DNA of 64,000 nucleotides from Thermoactinomyces intermedius (GCF_016055025.1 NZ_JAECVW010000003.1); one strand, 5' to 3'; shown: positions 23,131 to 32,183, numbered from the stretch's first letter. Translations and numbers: made by a program. The notes: generated by a model not told the origin, from the letters alone.

Positions 23131-24122
23131 GCTTTTCCTCCTGACTTGGATGCGGAAGCCGTCATCGGCTTGCGCGGTTTGGCTTTTTTTCCCTGCCATG
23201 CGTTGCGCCTTTTCAATTCGGCATCGATGGCATTGAGCACACTCCATTTGTTGGTGCTCCACATCGGTCCGATCAATAAGTCCGGGGGACCGTCGCCCGT
23301 CAACCGGTGAATGACGATGTCGGGAGGGAGAAGTTCCAGGGAATCGGCGATCAAACGTACATATTGATCTTTTTCCAAAAACCGGATAAGCCCGGCTTCA
23401 TGTTGCTTCGCCATCGGCGTATTTTTTAATACATGCAGCAAATGGATTTTGATTCCTTGGATGTCCATGTCAGCACAAGCTTTGACGGTTTCCAGCATCA
23501 TTTCTTCGGTTTCGCCCGGCAGGCCGTGAATGATATGGGCACAGACACGGATTCCGTGTTGCCTCAGTTTATCCACGGCTTCCAGGAAACAGGAGAAGTC
23601 ATGCCCGCGGTTGATCCGTTTGGCTGTTTCATCATGGATGGTTTGCAACCCCAACTCCACCCACAAATAAGTCCGTTCGTTGAGTTCTTTCAGATACGCC
23701 GTCACGTCATCCGGCAGGCAGTCCGGTCGTGTTGCGATGTTTAAGCCGACAACACCTGGTTGTTTTAATATGATTTCATACATGTTCCTCAATGTTTCCA
23801 CGGGGGCATAGGTGTTGGTGAAGGCTTGAAAATAGCCGAGGTATTTGGCTTCCGGCCATTTTTGATGCATCCGCGTTTTGACTTCGTGAAATTGCTTTAA
23901 TAAATCATCCCGCCGGTTTCCGGCAAAGTCCCCGGAGCCGCGTGCACTGCAAAACGTGCATCCGCCGACAGCCACGGTTCCGTCCCGGTTGGGACAAGTA
24001 AATCCGCCGTCCAAGGCCACCTTAAACACTTTTTGTCCGAAAACCCGGCGCAGATGGTGGTTCCATGTGTGATATCGTTTCTCGCCCCAAAAGGAAGGGG
24101 TGTTAGATTCATGGTTTTTCAT
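23127..24122 (-). CDS. mnmL: Radical SAM protein MnmL (YtqA, TIGR01212 type)
   Basis: This 331-residue radical SAM enzyme has the cluster cysteines at Cys43, Cys55 and Cys58 in FTCPNRDGTVAVGGCTFC, the long C-x11-C spacing of the TIGR01212 family. VELGLQTIHDETAKRINRGH and HIIHGLPGETEEMM follow as in Elp3-like proteins. In Bacillus subtilis YtqA (MnmL) works with YtqB (MnmM) to turn cmnm5s2U into mnm5s2U. AAGGATG precedes ATG 24122. The pair forms a two-gene operon on the minus strand. Confidence 0.88.
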   Translation of the reverse strand: MKNHESNTPSFWGEKRYHTWNHHLRRVFGQKVFKVALDGGFTCPNRDGTVAVGGCTFCSARGSGDFAGNRRDDLLKQFHEVKTRMHQKWPEAKYLGYFQAFTNTYAPVETLRNMYEIILKQPGVVGLNIATRPDCLPDDVTAYLKELNERTYLWVELGLQTIHDETAKRINRGHDFSCFLEAVDKLRQHGIRVCAHIIHGLPGETEEMMLETVKACADMDIQGIKIHLLHVLKNTPMAKQHEAGLIRFLEKDQYVRLIADSLELLPPDIVIHRLTGDGPPDLLIGPMWSTNKWSVLNAIDAELKRRNAWQGKKAKPRKPMTASASKSGGKA

Positions 24123-24250
24123 GGTATCATCCTTGTGTTTGTCTGCTGTCAAATTCCATTGACCATTATACATGATTTGGTTCAGGATGGTTAAGGGATG
24201 GCTGGTTGGGGTAAGAAATGATTTGTCAGCATCGGGAAGGAGTGGGGAAC

Positions 24251-25120
24251 ATGGTTCGAATGATTGCAACAGACATGGATGGGACGTTATTGAATCACGA
24301 AGGGAAGATCAGTCCGGAAAATCAAAAGGCGTTGCGATTGGCCCGCGAAAAAGGAATTTTGGTGGTCATTGCAACCGGGCGTTCATACCAAGGCGCCGTC
24401 AAGGTTCTTGAGGAAGCCGGTCTCCGGTTGCCTTTGATTCATTTGAACGGCGCTTGCATCCGGTCGGAAAAAGGGGAAATTCTCCGGGAGATCTCTCTGG
24501 ATGCAAATCAGGTCCGGAAGCTGCATGAAGCCTTACGGGAAGTGGGGATTTATCATGAATTATACACCTCCGGCGGAATTTACTGCAATCGCGACGGATT
24601 TCAAAATCTGAAAGGGGAGCTGGACCGGCTTCAGATCGATCGTGCAAAGGTTCAGGAATGGATCCGGGATTTGGCCAAGAAACAATTTCGCACGACGGAG
24701 ATTTGCGACCGGTATTATGAAGATGTGATGGAGGAAGCGAAATCCCCCGTCTATAAAGTCTTGGCTTATTCGTTGATGGAAGAAAAATTGGCCGAAGCCC
24801 GCGAAAAGGCAAAATCGGTTGCCGGGGTTTGTGTGACCAGCTCGAACGGGCAAAACATCGAAATCAATCATCCCGAAGCGCAAAAAGGGATCGCGGTGGA
24901 GTTTTTTGCCCGGCAGCACGGGATTCCGATGGAACAAGTCATGGTCCTGGGCGATCAATTCAATGATCTTTCCATGATGAAACGGGCCGGTGTCAGCGTG
25001 GCGATGGGAAATGCGGAGGAAGAAGTGAAAAAAGCCTGCCGTTATGTCACTCGCACCAATGATGAACACGGGGTGGCCTACGCGATTCAAACCTGGGCCG
25101 GCATCGAAGCGGTGGTATAG
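24251..25120 (+). CDS. HAD-superfamily phosphatase, Cof-type
   Basis: This 289-residue hydrolase of subfamily IIB has the nucleophile motif IATDMDGTLLN at the N-terminus, IATGRS as motif II, a C2-type cap, and VLGDQFNDLSMMKRAGVSVAMGNA as motifs III and IV. Such enzymes dephosphorylate sugar phosphates, FMN or related metabolites; the substrate cannot be assigned. AAGGAG at about 24237 precedes ATG 24251. It is a single gene with a terminator. Confidence 0.9.
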   Translation: MVRMIATDMDGTLLNHEGKISPENQKALRLAREKGILVVIATGRSYQGAVKVLEEAGLRLPLIHLNGACIRSEKGEILREISLDANQVRKLHEALREVGIYHELYTSGGIYCNRDGFQNLKGELDRLQIDRAKVQEWIRDLAKKQFRTTEICDRYYEDVMEEAKSPVYKVLAYSLMEEKLAEAREKAKSVAGVCVTSSNGQNIEINHPEAQKGIAVEFFARQHGIPMEQVMVLGDQFNDLSMMKRAGVSVAMGNAEEEVKKACRYVTRTNDEHGVAYAIQTWAGIEAVV

Positions 25121-25126
25121 AGGGGA

Positions 25127-25171
25127 AAACTCTTTGTGGGCCGGAATACGGTCTCATGAAGAGTTTTTTTG
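25127..25171 (+). terminator. Terminator after the HAD phosphatase gene
   Basis: AAACTCTT pairs with AAGAGTTT, with an inner GCCG/CGGT pairing, and seven T follow. Confidence 0.8.
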
Positions 25172-25210
25172 CTATAATAAGAACGAGAACGCTTTAGGGG
25201 GCATTGACAA

Positions 25211-26566
25211 TTGGAAGATCCTGACAGTTGGTGGGTGCTTGGAGTCGTTCTTTTATTGGTGCTGTTTAATTCCGTTTTTGTTGCAGCAGAGCTTATGGTG
25301 CGTCATACGCCGGCAAAGAAGAGGCTGGAAATGTCGTTGAAAAGGTTGGATATCCACCAATATGTTTCTGCCGCGCAACTCGGGATAACGGTATCCTCGC
25401 TCGGTTTGGGATGGATGGGCGGATCTTTTTTGTTTCAATGGATGGAATCCGGGCTGAACCGTTTCGGCCTGTCGGACGGAGCCGTTCAAATCATTGCTTT
25501 TTTCTTGGTCTTTTTGTTGTTGACATTGTTGCACGCGGTTTTTGGCGAGATCTTGCCGAAGCTTTTTGCCCTTTCCAAACCGGAAAATGTGATGCGTTTT
25601 TTGACGCCGTGGGTGCTTGGCTGTTACCATGTTTTTCGTCCGGTTGTCCAAATTTTGCGGCAATTGACCGTTTTCCTCTCGCGGAAACTGGGGATGGATG
25701 CCGGTGAACAAAGGGTTCAATCGGAAAAAGAGATCCGCCGGTCGCTGGAGCAAAGCTATCAACATGGGGAGATCGATCCAACTGCTTTTGCCCTGGTGGA
25801 TAATGTCTTTGCATTGGTTGACCGTGTCGTGAGGGAAGTGATGGTTCCCCGGGTGGAAATGGTTTGCCTGTATCAAGGGCAATCGGAACGGGAGATGTTT
25901 CAGACCATCCGACAGTCAAGCCACACGTGGTTTCCTTATTGCGGGAAAGACAAAGATGAGATTCTCGGCGTGATCCATATCAAAGACGTGTTTGAAAAGA
26001 TGAGGGAAGGCGATGATTTTTCCATCAGGGATTTGGTTCGTCCGGCGATGTTTGTGCCCGAGACGATGGAGCTCAAAGCCGTGCTTCGCCGTTTTCGGCA
26101 GGAGAACACCGGACTGGCAGTGGTCATCGACGAATTCGGCGGAACCTCCGGGCTGGTCACGATGGAAGACATTGTGAATGAGATGCTGAAAGAGATTCCC
26201 CGTCCGTTGCCCGAAGAAAAGCAACCGCTGTCTGATTCCATCAAGATGGAGATCGACCCGGGATGGTTGATTGACGAGGTGAATCAGGTTTTTCATTGTC
26301 ATATTCAGGACGATCACAATGACACCATCGGCGGATGGCTTTTCTCCCGGTTGGAGAAAGCGCCGGAAGTCGGAGATCAAGTCGCCTTTTCCCATTTGTT
26401 GTTCCGGGTGAAACAAGTGGATCATTTGCGGATCAGCAAAATAGAAGTGTCACTGGATCAAAGGCATGCATGGGCACCGGAAGCAGGGCGGGCCGGGGAA
26501 TTCCGTTTTTCGGAACCGGTTCCCCCGAAATGGGAAAATGTCATGCCGCGATTTTCGGAACACTGA
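25211..26566 (+). CDS. CNNM/CorC-like hemolysin-family membrane protein
   Basis: This 451-residue protein has an N-terminal DUF21 (CNNM) domain with four hydrophobic segments (residues ~5-150), including FNSVFVAAELMVRHTPAKK and LLHAVFGEILPKLFALSKP. Two CBS repeats follow (~205-330: REVMVPRVEMVCL, GLAVVIDEFGGTSGLVTMEDIVNE), then a CorC/HlyC C-terminal domain. Such proteins act in divalent cation, mainly Mg2+, export or tolerance. The start is TTG 25211 after a GGGGG stretch; a TATAAT lies at 25173-25178. It is a single gene with a terminator. Confidence 0.92.
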   Translation: MEDPDSWWVLGVVLLLVLFNSVFVAAELMVRHTPAKKRLEMSLKRLDIHQYVSAAQLGITVSSLGLGWMGGSFLFQWMESGLNRFGLSDGAVQIIAFFLVFLLLTLLHAVFGEILPKLFALSKPENVMRFLTPWVLGCYHVFRPVVQILRQLTVFLSRKLGMDAGEQRVQSEKEIRRSLEQSYQHGEIDPTAFALVDNVFALVDRVVREVMVPRVEMVCLYQGQSEREMFQTIRQSSHTWFPYCGKDKDEILGVIHIKDVFEKMREGDDFSIRDLVRPAMFVPETMELKAVLRRFRQENTGLAVVIDEFGGTSGLVTMEDIVNEMLKEIPRPLPEEKQPLSDSIKMEIDPGWLIDEVNQVFHCHIQDDHNDTIGGWLFSRLEKAPEVGDQVAFSHLLFRVKQVDHLRISKIEVSLDQRHAWAPEAGRAGEFRFSEPVPPKWENVMPRFSEH

Positions 26567-26596
26567 AAGGCCTGGATCCATTTCCAGGCCTTTTGG
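26566..26596. terminator. Terminator after the CNNM gene
   Basis: AAAGGCCTGG pairs perfectly with CCAGGCCTTT and is followed by T. It could also stop minus-strand transcription from the short frame at 26656-26703. Confidence 0.88.
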
Positions 26597-26655
26597 TGTT
26601 GTTTTTTGTATGTATATATGACGGGCTGAGATGAATTGCCGTGATTTCTGTGTGA

Positions 26656-26703
26656 TCAAGAGGTTTGGCTGATGGGCGGGTCCGCTTCCAAAAATGTGCA
26701 CAT
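26656..26703 (-). CDS. Possible 15-residue peptide gene
   Basis: GAGGTGACGTTTC followed by ATG (26701-26703) gives the frame MCTFLEADPPISQTS, ending TGA at 26656-26658. The ribosome binding site is good, a TATAGA-type -10 lies upstream on this strand and the bidirectional terminator at 26566-26596 lies downstream. The frame is so short that chance remains likely. Confidence 0.3.
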   Translation of the reverse strand: MCTFLEADPPISQTS

Positions 26704-26931
26704 GAAACGTCACCTCTTCATTTAAAAATTAAATGGATAATCATGCGGGGAAACAAAAATCCTTCTATAAAATGTACCATTTTTTAATTTAATTATAAAG
26801 GAATTAATTTCTTAAATATTTAATTTCATCAATTGTTTTTTTGATGAACAGGTGATGATTCCCGGATTGTGCATGGAGCGTGTTTGCCAATGGGTAAGAT
26901 AAGGAAAGTACAAAATGATGCTCTGGAGTGA

Positions 26932-26959
26932 TTGACAAATTTGCTGTGAGTTGTATTAT
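26932..26959 (+). promoter_or_regulatory. SigA-type promoter of the pdh operon
   Basis: A perfect TTGACA (26932-26937) and TATTAT (26954-26959) are spaced 16 bases apart. Confidence 0.75.
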
Positions 26960-27061
26960 TGAGAAAAGACCATTTGTTTCAAAGCACAAAAGTTAATAAA
27001 ATCAATTGCTTTCCCTTGTTTATTTTTATTGTTATAAAACAGAATAAAAAAATGGGTGTAA

Positions 27062-27080
27062 CAGTGAAACGCTTTCACTG
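27062..27080 (+). promoter_or_regulatory. 19-base palindrome in the pdhA leader
   Basis: CAGTGAAA and TTTCACTG form perfect arms around CGC, about 40 bases before pdhA. It can be read as an operator or, with the following ATTGGTTTTTTT, as an attenuator hairpin. It is one base short of the CcpA cre consensus. Confidence 0.55.
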
Positions 27081-27120
27081 ATTGGTTTTTTTGAGACTAA
27101 TTCAAAGAGGTGAATGAATC

Positions 27121-28224
27121 ATGGCAAAAACAAAACAAGCTGCCGTCTTTGGCAAATCGGAAGTCAGCCTGAAACCGTTAGAGCCGTTTGCCATCCTTTC
27201 TCCGGATGGGGAAGTGATCAACGAAGAACAAATGCCGGAGTTAAGCGATGAACAGCTGAGAGAATTAATGAGAAGAATGGTCTTTACCCGTACATGGGAT
27301 CAGCGTGCAGTCAGCCTCGCCCGCCAAGGACGTCTGGGTTTCTACGCGCCTGTTTCCGGGCAGGAAGCCACGATGATCGGAAGCGAATACGCTTTGAATA
27401 AAGAAGACTTTATCTTGCCGGGATACCGGGATATTCCGCAAATTTACTGGCATGGCTATCCGATGTACCAAGGATTCCTGTGGTCCCGCGGTCATCAGCA
27501 CGGCGGGGAAATTCCGGAAGGCGTGAACGTCTTGGTTCCCCAAATCATTATCGGGGCGCAATATGTGCAAACATCCGGTGTGGCCATGGCGTTTAAACGC
27601 CGCGGGGAAAAACGCGTTGCCATCACCTTCACCGGTGACGGGGGAAGTTCCCAAGGGGATTTCTATGAAGCAATGAACTTTGCCGGCGCTTATCAATTGC
27701 CTGCCGTATTTGTCGTGCAAAATAACGGTTATGCCATCTCCACACCGTTCCGCAAACAAACAGCGGCAAAATCCGTCGCGCAAAAAGGGGTGGCTGCGGG
27801 TATTCGCAGCGTGCAAGTGGACGGAATGGACGTTTTGGCCGTGTACCGGGTGGTGAAAGATGCTGCCGATCGTGCCCGCAACGGTGAAGGACCGACCTTG
27901 ATCGAAGCCATTAACTACCGTCTCGGAGCACACTCCATGTCCGGTGACGATCCGTCCCGTTACCGTCCGGAAGATGAGCCGGGACAATATGAAAAAATCG
28001 AACCGTTGGTTCGTTTCCGCAAATACTTACAATCCAAAGGTTTGTGGACGGAAGAAGACGAAAATCAAGTGATTGAAGAAGCAAAACAAACCGTATCCGA
28101 AGAGATTAAAAAAGCGGACAAATATGAGAAAATGACCATTCCTGGTTTGATTGACTCTATGTTCGAAGTCACGCCTCCGAACCTTGAAAGACAAAAAGCG
28201 GAATATACAAAGGAGGGGAAATAA
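27121..28224 (+). CDS. pdhA: Pyruvate dehydrogenase E1 component, alpha subunit
   Basis: This 367-residue thiamine-diphosphate enzyme subunit decarboxylates pyruvate with PdhB. The ThDP/Mg motif runs from FTGDGGSSQGDFYEAMNFAG to FVVQNNGYAIS, and the phosphorylation-loop region YRLGAHSMSGDDPSRYR is present. AAAGAGGTG precedes ATG 27121. The neighbouring E1-beta, E2 and E3 genes in order identify the pyruvate complex; it differs from the branched-chain E1-alpha at the window end by its longer N-terminus and the NVLVPQIIIGAQYVQ segment. Confidence 0.97.
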   Translation: MAKTKQAAVFGKSEVSLKPLEPFAILSPDGEVINEEQMPELSDEQLRELMRRMVFTRTWDQRAVSLARQGRLGFYAPVSGQEATMIGSEYALNKEDFILPGYRDIPQIYWHGYPMYQGFLWSRGHQHGGEIPEGVNVLVPQIIIGAQYVQTSGVAMAFKRRGEKRVAITFTGDGGSSQGDFYEAMNFAGAYQLPAVFVVQNNGYAISTPFRKQTAAKSVAQKGVAAGIRSVQVDGMDVLAVYRVVKDAADRARNGEGPTLIEAINYRLGAHSMSGDDPSRYRPEDEPGQYEKIEPLVRFRKYLQSKGLWTEEDENQVIEEAKQTVSEEIKKADKYEKMTIPGLIDSMFEVTPPNLERQKAEYTKEGK

Positions 28225-28227
28225 GCC

Positions 28228-29208
28228 ATGCCACAAATGACAATGGTAAAAGCAATTAATGATGCACTTCGTGTCGAGTTGAAACGGGACCCGAACGTCC
28301 TCTTGTTTGGGGAAGACGTGGGGAAAAACGGCGGTGTGTTCCGTGTCAGTGACGGATTGCAAAAAGAATTCGGGGAAGACCGCGTTTTTGACACGCCGCT
28401 CGCTGAATCGGGGATCGGTGGTTTGGCAGTCGGTCTTGCCAGCCAAGGATTCCGTCCGGTTGCTGAAATCCAATTTATCGGTTTTATCTTTGAAGCCATG
28501 GATTCGATTTGTGTACAAGCTCCCCGCTTGCGTTACCGGACCGGCGGCCGTTTCCATGCCCCGATCGTGTTCCGCGCACCGCTTGGCGGAGGAGTGAAAC
28601 CGCCGGAACTTCACGGGGACCCGTTGGAAGGATTGCTCACCCAAACACCGGGATTGAAAGTGGTGATGCCTTCCAATCCGTATGATGCCAAAGGGTTGAT
28701 GATTTCGGCCATCCGGGACAATGACCCGGTATTCTTCCTGGAACACTTGAAACTTTACTTCTCGCAAAAAGCAGATGTTCCGGAAGGGGAATACACCGTT
28801 CCGATCGGCAAAGCCAACGTGGTTCGGGAAGGTTCCGATGTCACGGTGATCACGTACGGTGCCATGGTTCATACATCCTTGAAAGCGGCAGAGCAATTGG
28901 AAAAAGAACGCGGAGCCAAAGTGGAAGTGATCGACCTTCGCACGCTCAGCCCGCTGGATACCGAAACCATCATCCAATCGGTGGAAAAAACGGGACGCGC
29001 CGTGGTGGTACAGGAAGCGCAAAGATCTTCCGGAATTGCGGCTGAAGTGATTGCCCAAATCAATGAACATGCCATCTTGAAACTGGAAGCACCCGTCAAA
29101 CGGATTGCTCCTCCGGATACCGTCATCGCATTCCCGATGATTGAAGACCAATGGATTCCGGATGTCAAACGCGTGGTGCAAGGAATTAACGAAGTGCTTG
29201 ACTTCTGA
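28228..29208 (+). CDS. pdhB: Pyruvate dehydrogenase E1 component, beta subunit
   Basis: This 326-residue subunit pairs with PdhA. Diagnostic blocks are VLLFGEDVGKNGGVF, DTPLAESGIGGLAVGLA, FRAPLGGGVKPPELHGD and ILLEHLKLY-type EHLKLYF. AAAGGAGGGG sets ATG 28228, three bases after the pdhA stop. A hairpin lies between it and pdhC. Confidence 0.97.
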   Translation: MPQMTMVKAINDALRVELKRDPNVLLFGEDVGKNGGVFRVSDGLQKEFGEDRVFDTPLAESGIGGLAVGLASQGFRPVAEIQFIGFIFEAMDSICVQAPRLRYRTGGRFHAPIVFRAPLGGGVKPPELHGDPLEGLLTQTPGLKVVMPSNPYDAKGLMISAIRDNDPVFFLEHLKLYFSQKADVPEGEYTVPIGKANVVREGSDVTVITYGAMVHTSLKAAEQLEKERGAKVEVIDLRTLSPLDTETIIQSVEKTGRAVVVQEAQRSSGIAAEVIAQINEHAILKLEAPVKRIAPPDTVIAFPMIEDQWIPDVKRVVQGINEVLDF

Positions 29209-29244
29209 TTGTGAAACAGAGTGCCGGAAAGACACATAACGGAT

Positions 29245-29281
29245 GGATGCGGTGGTTTCGACATCACCGCGTCCTTTCTTA
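29245..29281 (+). terminator. Intra-operon hairpin between pdhB and pdhC
   Basis: GGATGCGGTG pairs with CACCGCGTCC (one G-U pair), followed by TTTCTTAAAC. The short T tract suggests partial termination or a processing or stability element rather than the operon end. Confidence 0.5.
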
Positions 29282-29311
29282 AACATGAAATCAGAAAAGG
29301 AGGCTATTTTC

Positions 29312-30580
29312 GTGGCAGCATATCAATTTAAACTGCCGGATGTGGGCGAAGGAATTCATGAAGGCGAAATAGTGGCACTGCATGCCAAAGAAGGAGACAC
29401 CATCCAGGAATTTGACATTTTTGCCGAAGTTCAAACCGATAAAGCCGTAGTCGAAATCCCCTCCCCGGTAACGGGAACGATCAAAGAGATCAAAGTCAAA
29501 GAAGGGGATGTGGTGCTGGTTGACTCGGTGATTGCCATCATCGATGCAGAAGGAGATTTCGAAGAAGAAGCGGCGGCAGAAGAAAGCGCGGCTGAAGAGG
29601 CGGCAGCACCGGCTCAGGAAACCAAAGAGGAGAAAAAAGCGGCTCCGGAGCAAACAGGCAACAAACGGAATGTTTCGGCGATGCCGTCTGTCCGCAAATT
29701 GGCACGTGAACTGGGAGTCGACATCACCCAAGTAACCGGCACCGGAAAACATGGCCGGATTTTGGCCGAAGATGTCAGACGTTTTGCAGAAGGCGGGCAA
29801 GCTGAAGCGGCAGCCCAACCGGAAACGAAACCGGTTCAAGAGAAAACCGTGGCAAAAACACCGGTGGAAACCAGAGGAAACGAAGAACGCATTCCGCTTC
29901 GCGGTATCCGTCGCACCATTGCCAAACGCATGGTGGAAAGCAAACACACCGCTCCTCATGTCACCTTGATGGACGAAATCGATGCAACGGAATTGATGGC
30001 CATCCGCAAGTGGGGAAAAGAAGTGGCGCAAGAACGCGGAATCAAATTGACCTACCTGCCGTTCATGATCAAAGCGGCCATCGCTGCATTGCGTGAGTTC
30101 CCGGAACTGAACGCGTCCATCGATGAAGAAAGAGAAGAGATTGTCATCAAAAAATACTACAACATCGGTCTGGCCACCGCGACCGACCATGGTTTGATGG
30201 TACCGGTCATTGAAGATGCCGATCGCAAATCGCTTTTCGAACTCGCTCAGGAAATCACCGAAAAAGCAACCAAAGCACGCGAAATGAAACTGGATCCCAG
30301 CGAGTTGAAAGGCAGCACCTTTACCATTTCCAACCTCGGCGGATACGGGGCGCAATTCTTCACCCCGATCATCAACTATCCGGAGGTGGCCATCTTGGGC
30401 GTTGGAACCATCCAGGAAAAACCGGTGGTTCGTGACGGAGAGATTGTCATCCGCCCGCAAATGTTTGCATCTTTGAGCTTTGACCATCGTTTGGTGGATG
30501 GCGATTTGGCTGCACAATTTATGCGTCGGTTCAAACAGTTGATGGAAAATCCAAAACTCTTAATGATGGAGATGAGCTGA
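29312..30580 (+). CDS. pdhC: Dihydrolipoamide acetyltransferase (PDH E2)
   Basis: This 422-residue core protein has one lipoyl domain (~1-78, lipoyl Lys in QTDKAVVEIPSP), an Ala/Glu-rich linker, a peripheral-subunit-binding domain (SAMPSVRKLARELGVDITQV, ~130-165), a second flexible linker, and the catalytic domain ending SFDHRLVDGDLAAQF with the HxxxDG active site. AAAAGGAGG at 29295-29303 fixes GTG 29312. The lipoyl group would be supplied through GcvH, encoded at 17887. Confidence 0.97.
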   Translation: MAAYQFKLPDVGEGIHEGEIVALHAKEGDTIQEFDIFAEVQTDKAVVEIPSPVTGTIKEIKVKEGDVVLVDSVIAIIDAEGDFEEEAAAEESAAEEAAAPAQETKEEKKAAPEQTGNKRNVSAMPSVRKLARELGVDITQVTGTGKHGRILAEDVRRFAEGGQAEAAAQPETKPVQEKTVAKTPVETRGNEERIPLRGIRRTIAKRMVESKHTAPHVTLMDEIDATELMAIRKWGKEVAQERGIKLTYLPFMIKAAIAALREFPELNASIDEEREEIVIKKYYNIGLATATDHGLMVPVIEDADRKSLFELAQEITEKATKAREMKLDPSELKGSTFTISNLGGYGAQFFTPIINYPEVAILGVGTIQEKPVVRDGEIVIRPQMFASLSFDHRLVDGDLAAQFMRRFKQLMENPKLLMMEMS

Positions 30581-30581
30581 T

Positions 30582-32000
30582 ATGGTAGTGGGAGATCTTG
30601 CACAAGAAGTCGATGTTCTGGTGATCGGAGCCGGTCCGGGAGGATACGTGGCAGCCATTCGTGCTGCACAACTGGGCCGCAAAGTGACCATTGTCGATAA
30701 AGATGCTTTGGGTGGCGTGTGCTTGAACCGCGGTTGTATTCCGTCCAAAGCTTTGATCACGGCCTCTGAACGTTTCCTGTCCATCAAAGAAGCGGATCAG
30801 ATGGGGATCGAAGTTTCCGGGGACGTCAAAGTGAACATGCCGGAACTTATGAAATGGAAAGACGGCGTTGTGAAAAAGTTGACCGGCGGTGTGAAATCTC
30901 TGTTGCAAGGAAACAAAGTGGAGATCATCAGCGGAGAAGCATATTTTAACGGCACCGATTCGGTCCGCGTTGTCACGGACGATTCCAGCCAGACTTATAA
31001 ATTTAACGATGTGATTATTGCAACGGGATCCCGCCCGGCTGAACTGCCGATTCTCCGGTTTGACGGAAAACGGATCCTCTCTTCCACCGAAGCGCTGCAA
31101 TTGCAAGAAGTTCCCGGACGTTTGGTGGTCGTGGGCGGCGGTTACATCGGTCTGGAATTGGGTACCGCTTATGCAAAACTGGGTGCCGAAGTCACCATTT
31201 TGGAAGGAGCCGAATCCATTCTCCCCGGAAGTGATCCGGCATTGACGAAAATGGTGATGCGCCGCTTGAAACAACTGGGCGTCAACGTTGTGACGGAAGC
31301 CATGGTTCAAGGCGGCGAAAACAAAGGCGAAGAAGTGGAAATCAAAGCCACGGTCGGCGGGGAAGAAAAAACATATACCGCAGACTATTGCCTGGTTGCG
31401 ATCGGCCGGAAACCGAACACCGACGAATTGGGATTGGAATATGCCCAAGTGGAACTGGATGAGCGCGGCTTTATCAAAATCGACAATCAATGCCGCACCA
31501 ATGTGGACCACATCTATGCCATCGGGGATTGCGCCGGCGGCGCGCTGTTGGCCCACAAAGCCAGCTATGAAGGAAAAGTGGCTGCAGAAGTCATTGCCGG
31601 CATGAACAGCGTCATCGACTATCAAGCCATGCCGTTTGTCGTCTTCTCCGATCCGGAAATTGCTTACACCGGCCTGACGGAAGAAGAAGCCAAAGCACAA
31701 GGCTATGATCCGGTGGTCAGCCGCTTTGCTTTCCAAGCAAACGGACGCGCTTTGTCGATGAATCAGGCCGACGGTTTTGTCAAAATCGTGGCCGACTCCG
31801 AAACCAAACAGGTTTTGGGCGTTCAAATTGTCGGTCCGGAGGCCTCCACATTGATCGGGGAAGCCGTTTTTGCCGTGGAAATGGGTGCCAACGCAGAAGA
31901 TCTCTCTCTGACGATTCATGCGCATCCGACCTTGACCGAAACGATCATGGAAGCGGCCGAAGGCGTTCTGGGCCATGCCATCCATATGGTGAACCGGTAA
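30582..32000 (+). CDS. pdhD: Dihydrolipoamide dehydrogenase (E3)
   Basis: This 472-residue flavoprotein reoxidises the lipoyl groups of E2 and probably of GcvH. It has the FAD motif VLVIGAGPGGYVAAIRAAQLG, the redox disulfide GGVCLNRGCIPSKALI, the NAD motif VVVGGGYIGLELG, and the C-terminal His-Glu pair in AHPTLTETIMEA. ATG 30582 lies two bases after the E2 stop. A strong terminator closes the operon. Confidence 0.97.
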   Translation: MVVGDLAQEVDVLVIGAGPGGYVAAIRAAQLGRKVTIVDKDALGGVCLNRGCIPSKALITASERFLSIKEADQMGIEVSGDVKVNMPELMKWKDGVVKKLTGGVKSLLQGNKVEIISGEAYFNGTDSVRVVTDDSSQTYKFNDVIIATGSRPAELPILRFDGKRILSSTEALQLQEVPGRLVVVGGGYIGLELGTAYAKLGAEVTILEGAESILPGSDPALTKMVMRRLKQLGVNVVTEAMVQGGENKGEEVEIKATVGGEEKTYTADYCLVAIGRKPNTDELGLEYAQVELDERGFIKIDNQCRTNVDHIYAIGDCAGGALLAHKASYEGKVAAEVIAGMNSVIDYQAMPFVVFSDPEIAYTGLTEEEAKAQGYDPVVSRFAFQANGRALSMNQADGFVKIVADSETKQVLGVQIVGPEASTLIGEAVFAVEMGANAEDLSLTIHAHPTLTETIMEAAEGVLGHAIHMVNR

Positions 32001-32014
32001 ACTTTCGGATCCGG

Positions 32015-32047
32015 TGCCCCGTGACTCTTTCACGGGGTATTTTTTTG
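32015..32047 (+). terminator. Terminator of the pdh operon
   Basis: CCCCGTG pairs with CACGGGG around a seven-base loop and is followed by TATTTTTTT. Confidence 0.92.
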
Positions 32048-32183
32048 GTGAGATTTGACGGAAATTTAAAAATAATCGTGATTTAAACTGCTTGGGAGCT
32101 TTTCGTATTATAATGGGAAGGGAATATTTCTGAAAATAATCTTTTTTGGTCTGGCAATTCATGCATGGTTAAGGGTGAAGCAG

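Larger units (their letters stand above)
26597..27120. other. Long A/T-rich leader region upstream of pdhA
   Basis: About 520 bases lie between the CNNM terminator and pdhA. They hold a possible very short minus-strand frame (26656-26703), an A/T-rich tract (26720-26830), a SigA-type promoter (26932-26959) and a 19-base palindrome (27062-27080). The stretch between promoter and pdhA leaves an untranslated leader of about 155 bases. Confidence 0.6.

Noticed and set aside
27062..27080. CcpA cre site before pdhA
   Set aside because: TGAAACGCTTTCA is one base shorter than the cre consensus, so I call it only a palindrome.
28027..29286. 419-codon minus-strand open frame
   Set aside because: Antisense to pdhB and the end of pdhA; it is a shadow of their strongly biased codons.
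30531..32162. 543-codon minus-strand open frame
   Set aside because: Antisense to pdhD. The composition is implausible and no family motif is present.
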